From Deltaproteobacteria bacterium (lineage in GTDB: Bacteria > Myxococcota_A > Polyangia > Haliangiales > Haliangiaceae), in the NCBI GenBank assembly GCA_021413675.1, contig JAIOQA010000107.1, forward strand, positions 1 to 51,395: a stretch of DNA of 51,395 nt, given 5' to 3'. Shown here in pieces: positions 45,888-51,395 of the stretch. Position 1 is the first letter of the stretch; every line of letters starts with the position of its first letter. Under the pieces are notes generated by a model. That model ran no database searches. It worked only from the letters and a program-made list of their open reading frames with translations, and was not told where the DNA came from. Position numbers and translations under genes: made by a program.

Positions 45888-46415
45888 TCAGCGCGTGACC
45901 GGGAACTTCGCCAGCTTGTACTGCAGCGTGCGGCGGTGCATGCCGAGCACGCGCGCGGCCTTCGAGACGTTGCCGCCGCACTCGTGCAGCACGCGCTCGA
46001 TGTGCTCGCGCTCGAGCTTGGCCAGGGACGGGATCTCGAACTCGATCGCGCCGCTGGCCTCGTCGGGATCGGCGTCGAACGCGGCGAGGATCTGATCGGC
46101 GTGCACCGGCTTGGTCAGGTAGTTGCGCGCGCCGCGGCGGATCGCCTCGACCGCGGTCGCGATGCTGCCGTAGCCGGTCACGACGACGATCTCGATGTCG
46201 GCGTGCAGCGCGATCAGGTCCTGGACCACGACCAGGCCGTGCGGCCCGGGCATCCGCAGATCGACGATCGCACGATCGATCAGCTGCTGCCGGGCCAGCA
46301 GCAGCGCGTCGGCGTGGTTGGCCGCGGTCAGCGTGTGGTAGCCGCGCTCGACCAGCGCCTGGCCGAGCCGCTCGCGCAGCCGGTCGTCGTCATCGACGAT
46401 CAGGATCGTGGTCAC
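45888..46415 (-). CDS. regA: RegA/ActR/PrrA-type response regulator
   Basis: 175 residues from a GTG overlapping the kinase stop (GTGA). Receiver domain (about 3-118) with DDDD, phosphoacceptor Asp52 (AIVDLRMPGPHG) and the YLTKPV lysine; a short linker with no AAA+ domain; a Fis-type HTH (about 133-172, LEREHIERVLHECGGNVSKAARVLGMHRRTLQYKL). This two-domain form with the LGMHRRTLQ recognition helix is that of the RegA/ActR/PrrA redox regulators. Expected to control respiratory and redox genes from sigma-70 promoters. Targets are not known; neighbours include cytochrome genes. Confidence 0.92.
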   Translation of the reverse strand: MTTILIVDDDDRLRERLGQALVERGYHTLTAANHADALLLARQQLIDRAIVDLRMPGPHGLVVVQDLIALHADIEIVVVTGYGSIATAVEAIRRGARNYLTKPVHADQILAAFDADPDEASGAIEFEIPSLAKLEREHIERVLHECGGNVSKAARVLGMHRRTLQYKLAKFPVTR

Positions 46416-47674
46416 GCGACCTCCGCGCGCGGCAGCCGGATCACCGCGTGGGTGCCCACGCCCGGCTCGGACGAGATCGCGAGCGAGCCGCCGCGGCTCT
46501 CGAGGAACGCGCGCGCCAGGAACACGCCCAGGCCCATGCCGCGGCCGGGCTCCTTGGTCGTGAAGAACGGCTCGCCGATCCGCGCGAGCACCTCGTCGGG
46601 GATGCCGGGGCCGCGGTCGGCGATCTCGACCCGCACGTCGCGCGCCTCGGCCGCGAGCCGGACCACGACGCGCTCGGCGCTCGCCTCGATCGCGTTCTTG
46701 ACCAGCGCCGCCACCGACTCCGCCAGCGGCTCGCCGGGCCACTCGACCCGCGCCGCGTCGCCGTCGACCCGCAGCTCGACGTGCTGCGCCTTGTCCTCGC
46801 CGAGCAGATCGCGGATGCGGTCGGCCAGCTCGGCCGCGCTGACCCGCTCGTCCTCGTCGGAGCGCGCCCGCGCCGACATGCGCCGCAGCACGTCCTGGCA
46901 GCGCTCGACCTCGAGCGTGATGAGCTCGAGATCCGCGAGCACCGCGGTCGCGCCGCCGAGCGCACCCGCGTGTCGGCGCGCCTCGTGAGCCGCCACCGCG
47001 ATCGTGCCGAGCGGGCTGCCGAGCTCGTGCGCGGCGCCGGCGGCGAGCCGGGTCAAGGACGCGACCCGGCCGTTGCGCTCGTTGCTCTCGCGCAGGCTGG
47101 CGATCTGATCGCGCTGGCGCGCGATCGCCCGGGTCACGCGCCCCACGAAGAACGCGATCAGCACGGCCGCGACCGCGAACGCGGCCCACATCGCCTCGAG
47201 GTGGCGATCGAAGCTCGCGCCGTGCAGGTGCATCGCGTGCGGCCCGGCGGTCGCGAACAGGAGCCCGAAACCGCCGAGCGACAGGGCCGCGATCGCGAGC
47301 GTCCACCAGACGCGCAGCACGATCGCCGAGAGCGTGATGTGGACGAGGTACAGCACGGTGAACGGGTTCGCCGAGCCACCCGAGCCCATCAGGAGCAGCG
47401 TGAGCAGCCCGGTGTCGAGCACCATGACCGCGCCGATCAGCGCCGGCGCACGGCCCCAGCCCCGGCGCTGCGCGACCACCAGCCCGACGTTCGACAGCGC
47501 CATGCCGCCGATCCCGATCGCGATCGGCGCGGCGGCGAGGTCGAGGCCGAGCCAGCCGTGGACGAGCGCCAGCAGCGCGGCCTGACCGACGAGGAACGAC
47601 CAGCGCAGCCGCACCAGCCACGGCAGCGTGGCCACCGGTTCGAGCTCGAGCCCATGCTGGATCGTCGGCGTCAT
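46412..47674 (-). CDS. regB: RegB/PrrB-type redox sensor histidine kinase
   Basis: 420 residues. About six membrane helices (about 23-175) include GGSANPF (99-105), the quinone-binding heptad typical of RegB. The dimerisation and phosphotransfer segment ASLTRLAAGAAHELGSPLGTIA places the phosphohistidine at His216. LEVERCQDVLRRMS contains Cys259, at the position of the redox-active Cys of RegB. The ATPase domain has VKNAIEAS (N box), DRGPGIP (G1) and GRGMGLGVFLARAF (G2). It senses quinone redox state and passes phosphate to the regulator encoded directly downstream. Family firm; redox response here inferred from conserved residues. Confidence 0.93.
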   Translation of the reverse strand: MTPTIQHGLELEPVATLPWLVRLRWSFLVGQAALLALVHGWLGLDLAAAPIAIGIGGMALSNVGLVVAQRRGWGRAPALIGAVMVLDTGLLTLLLMGSGGSANPFTVLYLVHITLSAIVLRVWWTLAIAALSLGGFGLLFATAGPHAMHLHGASFDRHLEAMWAAFAVAAVLIAFFVGRVTRAIARQRDQIASLRESNERNGRVASLTRLAAGAAHELGSPLGTIAVAAHEARRHAGALGGATAVLADLELITLEVERCQDVLRRMSARARSDEDERVSAAELADRIRDLLGEDKAQHVELRVDGDAARVEWPGEPLAESVAALVKNAIEASAERVVVRLAAEARDVRVEIADRGPGIPDEVLARIGEPFFTTKEPGRGMGLGVFLARAFLESRGGSLAISSEPGVGTHAVIRLPRAEVA

Positions 47675-47692
47675 CGGCGGCGGGGTGGGCGC

Positions 47693-47720
47693 ACCTTACC
47701 AACGCCGCGCGCCACCACAA
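47693..47720 (-). promoter_or_regulatory. Promoter of the regBA operon
   Basis: Minus strand TTGTGG (47720-47715), 16 bases, TAAGGT (47698-47693). Predicted start about 11 bases before the regB ATG. No Shine-Dalgarno is seen. The divergent spacer 47675-47938 also carries a GGGGCCCGGCCCGGGC palindromic run at about 47723. Confidence 0.4.
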
Positions 47721-47904
47721 CCGGGGCCCGGCCCGGGCAGTGCGGTGATTTTTCGCAGTGCCGCGCGTCGCCTGATCGCGATCGTCCGGAGGCGCGCGGG
47801 CGCGGACCTGGGGCCGGCGACCGACGCGGTCGTTCTCGACGGTGTTTCGTCGCCGCCGACGCAGCCCGCGCAACATGCAAGTGGATCCTCCAGGCGAGTT
47901 CGGT

Positions 47905-47910
47905 TAGCGT
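47905..47910 (+). promoter_or_regulatory. -10 hexamer of tandem lipoprotein gene 1
   Basis: TAGCGT lies 28 bases before the ATG at 47939, with GGAG between them. The second paralogue has TAGGGT at almost the same distance, which supports both. Confidence 0.4.
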
Positions 47911-47938
47911 GCGCGGCTTGCACCTCCCCGGAGTCTCC

Positions 47939-49018
47939 ATGCGCTTCCCTCGCCTCGCCCTGGCCCTCGTCACCGCCCTGCCCCTCGCCGCCTGCGGCGG
48001 TGGCGGCTCGTCCAACCCGGATGCCAAGGTGAACAACACCCCGGACACGGCGATGGGCACCCCCGATGCGCCGATCGCGGCGGGCTGCGATTTCACCGAG
48101 GCCGCCGACGCGACCAACGACGCGACCCCCGAGGCCAGCGCGATCGCGCTCGGTGGCGCCGCCGCGAAGACGGTGTGCGGCACGATCAACACCGGGCACT
48201 TCGACACCTCCACCGTCGACCTCGACGGCTATGCGTTCTCCGTCACCACCGCGGGCGACTTCCTGTTCCGCCTCGATACGAGCCCGGCCGCAGGCGCGCT
48301 CGCCAACGTCGTCGTCAGCATCGATGATGGCCAGACCGGCCTCGGCTTCGGCGTGCTGCAGGTCGACCACGGCGTGTTCTCGTCGAGCCTGCCGGCCGGC
48401 GATTACTTCCTGAGCGTCGTCGCGAACGACGCGGGCGACCCGGCGGCGCCGATCGACTACAAGGTGAAGATCCTGCCCGACACCCCGGCGACGCGGTGCC
48501 CGACGATCACCGCGACGGCGAACTACACCGAGGCCCACGACGGCGCCGCCAGCGCCGACAACGACGTGGTCTACGTGAACTTCAACAGCGCACCGCAGTA
48601 CGCGCTGACGCCGTCGACCACCGACCTGCCCGAGGACTCGGGGATCGTGGTCGCCCCGGCGACCAGCTACCGCATCTCCGGCTCGTCGGCCAACGTCAAC
48701 GTCGCGCCGCCCAACGGCGACGAGTACAACGATCGCGACACGTTCACGATCGCGACCGGGGCCGCGACCAACGAGCTCGAGATCCGGTTCAACTGGGCCG
48801 GCACGGCGGACATGGACTTCCTCGTCTTCCCGGAGAACGGCATCGACAGCGACATCGGCGGCGGCACGGCCGTCCACGATGGCGAGGACGAGTTCGCGAC
48901 GATCGCGGTCAAGCCGTCGTCGAAGTACTGGATCTGGGTCGGCGCTTACGACGCGTCGACGCCGCTGCCGGCCGCGTACGATCTGTCGATCTGCGGCAAG
49001 ACCTACACCGCGAACTGA
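47939..49018 (+). CDS. Tandem paralogous lipoprotein 1 (PPC-like beta domains)
   Basis: 359 residues, GGAG ahead of the ATG. Lipobox LAAC (Cys 19) followed by a Gly/Ser and PDA tether. The mature protein has an N-terminal beta domain (about 48-180) resembling bacterial pre-peptidase C-terminal domains (DGYAFSVTTAGDFLFRLDTSPAAGALANVVVSI, LPAGDYFLSVV) and a second beta domain (about 185-359) with YTEAHDGAASADNDVVY and WAGTADMDFLVFPENG; it ends in LSICGKTYTAN. Three further cysteines suit disulfides. Likely a surface-exposed binding protein. The next gene is a close paralogue over its full length. Confidence 0.82.
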   Translation: MRFPRLALALVTALPLAACGGGGSSNPDAKVNNTPDTAMGTPDAPIAAGCDFTEAADATNDATPEASAIALGGAAAKTVCGTINTGHFDTSTVDLDGYAFSVTTAGDFLFRLDTSPAAGALANVVVSIDDGQTGLGFGVLQVDHGVFSSSLPAGDYFLSVVANDAGDPAAPIDYKVKILPDTPATRCPTITATANYTEAHDGAASADNDVVYVNFNSAPQYALTPSTTDLPEDSGIVVAPATSYRISGSSANVNVAPPNGDEYNDRDTFTIATGAATNELEIRFNWAGTADMDFLVFPENGIDSDIGGGTAVHDGEDEFATIAVKPSSKYWIWVGAYDASTPLPAAYDLSICGKTYTAN

Positions 49019-49120
49019 CCGCGACCCGCGCGCCCGTCGCCCATCGCGCGCAGAGGTCGGTGACAACGGGCACACCGCGGCAGCGCGCACCCACCAGGCG
49101 CAGGGCGCGCGCGCCGCACG

Positions 49121-49126
49121 TAGGGT
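49121..49126 (+). promoter_or_regulatory. -10 hexamer of tandem lipoprotein gene 2
   Basis: TAGGGT lies 27 bases before the ATG at 49154, with GGAG eight bases before the ATG, mirroring gene 1. No clear -35. Confidence 0.4.
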
Positions 49127-49153
49127 GACGACTCCTTCCACGGAGTTGTCCCC

Positions 49154-50242
49154 ATGCGTCTCGCCTCGCTCGTGCTCGCGCTCGTCACCGCTCTCCCCGT
49201 CGCCGCCTGCGGCGATCGCAGCGCGCCCTCGTCGCCGGATGCCATGCGGCTGCCGCCTGACGGCAATATTGCCCCGCCCGACGCGTCGGCCGACGCGAGG
49301 CCGGCGCCCGCGTGCGACTTCGCCGAGGCCGCCGACGCCACCAACGCCGCGACCGCCGAGGCCACGGGCCTCACGATCGACGGCACCGTGGCGAAGAGCC
49401 TGTGCGGCACGATCGGCCCCGGCCAGTTCGCCGACGGCGTCGTCGACACCGACAACTACACCTTCACCGTCACCGGTGCCGGGGTCGATCTGCTCGTCCG
49501 CCTCGACTCGACCGTGGCCGCGGGTGACCTCGCCAAGATCAAGTTCGGGATCGGCGACGGCCAGAAGGGCGTCGGGGTGATCCAGCTCGACCACGGCTCG
49601 TTCTCGACCAACCTGCCCGCCGGCACGTACACCCTCTACGTCACGGCGACCAACGGCGCCGACGCCGTCGCGGCGATCCCGTACACGGTGAAGTTCCTGC
49701 CCGATGCACCGGCGACCCGATGCCCGCGCATCACCGCGGCCGCGAGTTACACCGAGGCCCACGACGGCGCGAGCAGCGCCGACAACGACGTCGTCTACAT
49801 CGACTACGAGCAGACGCCGATCTTCACGCTGACGCCGGCGACCACGGATGCCCCCGAGCCGACGGGCCTGGCGATCGCGCCGGCGACCAGCGTCCGCATC
49901 GCGGGCGCGATCGCCGACGTCGACGTCGCGCCGCCGAACGGCGACGTGTACACCGATCGCGACACGTTCGCGTTCGAGACCGGGCCCGCCACCAACGAGC
50001 TCGAGGTCCGCCTCGACTGGGCCGGCACCGCCGACATGGACGTGCTGGTGTTCAACGCGGACAGCGTCGCGACGACCATCGGGGCCGGCACGGAGGAGCG
50101 CGAGGGCCAGGGCGAGTTCATCACCCTCGCGGTCAAGCCGTCGACGAAGTACTGGATCTGGACCGGCGCCTACGACGGCTCGACGCCGCTGCCGGCCGCC
50201 TACGATCTGTCGATCTGCGGCAAGACGTACGCCGCGAACTGA
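49154..50242 (+). CDS. Tandem paralogous lipoprotein 2 (PPC-like beta domains)
   Basis: 362 residues. Lipobox VAAC (Cys 19), a divergent Asp/Pro-rich tether, then the same two-domain body as the preceding gene: GCDF/ACDFAEAADATN, FTVTGAGVDLLVRLDSTVAAGDLAKIKFGIGDGQKG, LPAGTYTLYV, YTEAHDGASSADNDVVY, WAGTADMDVLVFNAD and the identical end SICGKTYAAN. The cysteines are conserved between the two, the tethers are not, so selection acts on the folded part. Product of a tandem duplication that has had time to diverge. Confidence 0.82.
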   Translation: MRLASLVLALVTALPVAACGDRSAPSSPDAMRLPPDGNIAPPDASADARPAPACDFAEAADATNAATAEATGLTIDGTVAKSLCGTIGPGQFADGVVDTDNYTFTVTGAGVDLLVRLDSTVAAGDLAKIKFGIGDGQKGVGVIQLDHGSFSTNLPAGTYTLYVTATNGADAVAAIPYTVKFLPDAPATRCPRITAAASYTEAHDGASSADNDVVYIDYEQTPIFTLTPATTDAPEPTGLAIAPATSVRIAGAIADVDVAPPNGDVYTDRDTFAFETGPATNELEVRLDWAGTADMDVLVFNADSVATTIGAGTEEREGQGEFITLAVKPSTKYWIWTGAYDGSTPLPAAYDLSICGKTYAAN

Positions 50243-50248
50243 CCCACG

Positions 50249-51217
50249 TCAGCGCCCGGGATCGAGCACGAGCTTGCCGATCGTCGCGCGCGCCTCGAGG
50301 TCGCGGTGCGCGCGCGCGGCCTCGGCCAGCGGCAGGATCTCCGAGACGCTGAGCGCGAGGCGGCCGCCGGCGACCGCGGCCGTGAGCTGCGCGCGGGCCT
50401 CGGCCCAGCGCGCTGGCGCGGCGTCGAGATCGAGCCCGAACGCGCCGACCGCGATCGAGCGCGCGTAGAGATCGTCGACGACGATCGGATCGGGGAAGCC
50501 GCTGGCGTCGCCGAAGTAGACCAGGCGCCCGAACGGCGCGAGCGCGGCGCGGCTCACCGCCTGCGTGCTCTTGCCGACCGAGTCGAGCACCACGTCGACG
50601 CCGCCGCCGGTGCGCGCGCGCACGCGCTCGGCCAGGTCGTCGCCGTAGGCCAGCGACTCGGCGCCGAGCGCCGCGATCACGTCGAGCTTGGCCGGCGTCG
50701 AGCCGGTGCCGAGCACGCGCGCGCCCGCGGCCAGCGCGAGCTGCACCGCGAGCTGGCCGACGCCGCCGGCGGCCGCGTGGATGAGCACGGCCTCGCCGGC
50801 GCGGATCCGGGCCGCGAAGTGGACCACGCCATACGCGGTCAGGCCCTGCAGCGGCAGCGCCGCCATCGTCGCCGGCGCGATCGCGCGCGGGAAGCGGAAC
50901 AGATCCGCCACCGGCACGGTCGCGTGCTCGGCGTACGAGCCGGTCGAGCGCGGCGAGAAGTACGCGACCGGCTCGCCGATCAGCGCGGCGTCGACGCCCG
51001 CGCCCACCGCCTCGATCCGGCCCGCGGCCTCGTGGCCGGGGATCCACGGCAGCACCGGCGGCCGGTAGATCGCGCGCCGCCGCTCGGTGTCGGCGAAGTT
51101 CACGCCGATCGCCGCGATGCGGATCAGCACCTCGCCCGGGCCGGCGACCGGCGCGGCGACCTCCGCGAGCTCGAGCACCTCCGGTCCGCCGACCCGGTTG
51201 ACGACGATCGCGCGCAT
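50249..51217 (-). CDS. Zinc-independent quinone oxidoreductase (medium-chain reductase family)
   Basis: 322 residues from the ATG at 51217 (MRAIVVNRVGGPEVLELAEV); an ATG 17 codons earlier begins with an Ala/Arg-rich extension unlike the family. GroES-like N-terminus (GEVLIRIAAIGVNFADTERRRAIY), then the NADPH-binding Rossmann domain with VLIHAAAGGVGQLAVQLALAAGARVLGT and VDVVLDSVGKSTQ. The structural and catalytic zinc cysteines of alcohol dehydrogenases are absent, as in quinone oxidoreductase/zeta-crystallin. Reduces quinones or enals with NADPH. Cytoplasmic. Converges with the tandem lipoproteins, 6 bases apart. Confidence 0.93.
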   Translation of the reverse strand: MRAIVVNRVGGPEVLELAEVAAPVAGPGEVLIRIAAIGVNFADTERRRAIYRPPVLPWIPGHEAAGRIEAVGAGVDAALIGEPVAYFSPRSTGSYAEHATVPVADLFRFPRAIAPATMAALPLQGLTAYGVVHFAARIRAGEAVLIHAAAGGVGQLAVQLALAAGARVLGTGSTPAKLDVIAALGAESLAYGDDLAERVRARTGGGVDVVLDSVGKSTQAVSRAALAPFGRLVYFGDASGFPDPIVVDDLYARSIAVGAFGLDLDAAPARWAEARAQLTAAVAGGRLALSVSEILPLAEAARAHRDLEARATIGKLVLDPGR

Positions 51218-51313
51218 GCCGTCACCCGACCACGCGGCGCCGCGACTGGCAACCGCGACCTGCGGCACGGCGGACGACGTTGAATAGCCGCCAGCGGCGC
51301 CCGTTATTCCCTC

Positions 51314-51395
51314 ATGCCTCGCCGGTTGCCGATCGCCCTCGCCGCCCTGCTGGTCCCGACCCTCGCGCGCGCCGACGTCGCGGTCGCGGTCGCGG
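51314..51395 (+). CDS. Start of a secreted protein (cut by window end)
   Basis: Only 27 codons are visible, from the ATG at 51314: a typical signal peptide (MPRRLPIALAALLVPTLARA) with a likely cleavage after ARA and a mature start DVAVAVA. The product cannot be named. It is divergent from the quinone oxidoreductase; the 96-base spacer 51218-51313 shows no clear promoter. Confidence 0.6.
   Translation, partial: MPRRLPIALAALLVPTLARADVAVAVA

Overview
This window is very GC-rich DNA from a bacterium that most resembles a soil or marine myxobacterium (Myxococcota, Haliangiales/Nannocystales/Kofleriaceae-like). The evidence is gene content. There are two Hanks-type Ser/Thr kinases, an FHA-type sigma-54 activator, DUF4388 signalling proteins, about a dozen lipoproteins whose lipobox is followed by Asp/Pro/Ala 'PDA' linkers, and several c-type cytochrome or MauG-like lipoproteins. 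I count 41 protein genes, two of them cut by the window edges. No rRNA, tRNA, CRISPR array, insertion sequence or prophage was seen. No stretch longer than 300 bases lacks a gene.

Layout. 1-5148: a Ser/Thr kinase (partial), a divergent FG-GAP lipoprotein, an FHA plus AAA+ sigma-54 activator and a BNR-propeller lipoprotein. 5430-14952: a tightly packed plus-strand run with a four-haem-motif (CX4CH) lipoprotein, a beta-propeller/di-haem peroxidase fusion, an SH3/outer-membrane barrel protein, an orphan Fis-type HTH protein and the three-gene transhydrogenase pntAA-pntAB-pntB. 15013-17063: two peptide-ABC ATPases without permeases. 17189-23901: a giant receiver-DUF4388-J-TPR protein, a membrane protein, a LeuA-like synthase, an 83-residue unknown and serC. 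24064-30000: a haem-motif TolB-like lipoprotein, an exonuclease/phosphatase-family lipoprotein with internal repeats, an ECF sigma/anti-sigma pair, an outer-membrane protein and RadC. 30242-36869: a second kinase, a molybdopterin oxidoreductase with a WD40 protein, and a PilZ-pseudoreceiver-DUF4388 protein. 37053-42894: an unknown protein, then an alpha-2-macroglobulin split into two overlapping genes. 42996-47674: the MbnP/MbnH metallo pair, convergent with an operon of a RegB/RegA-type redox two-component system plus a lipoprotein and a mono-haem cytochrome. 47939-51395: two tandem paralogous lipoproteins, a quinone oxidoreductase and the start of one more secreted protein.

How it may fit together. 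Two themes stand out. The first is a possible local phospho-signalling unit: a kinase, an FHA-domain sigma-54 activator, and sigma-54-like sites before the kinase, the activator, the neighbouring lipoprotein and the cytochrome operon. The second is periplasmic redox biology: CX4CH haem protein, propeller-peroxidase, transhydrogenase, MbnPH and RegBA.

A third observation concerns expression. Many genes lack a Shine-Dalgarno sequence and instead carry a TANNNT hexamer 6-9 bases before the start codon, which suggests leaderless mRNAs. All functional links are inferred from sequence alone.
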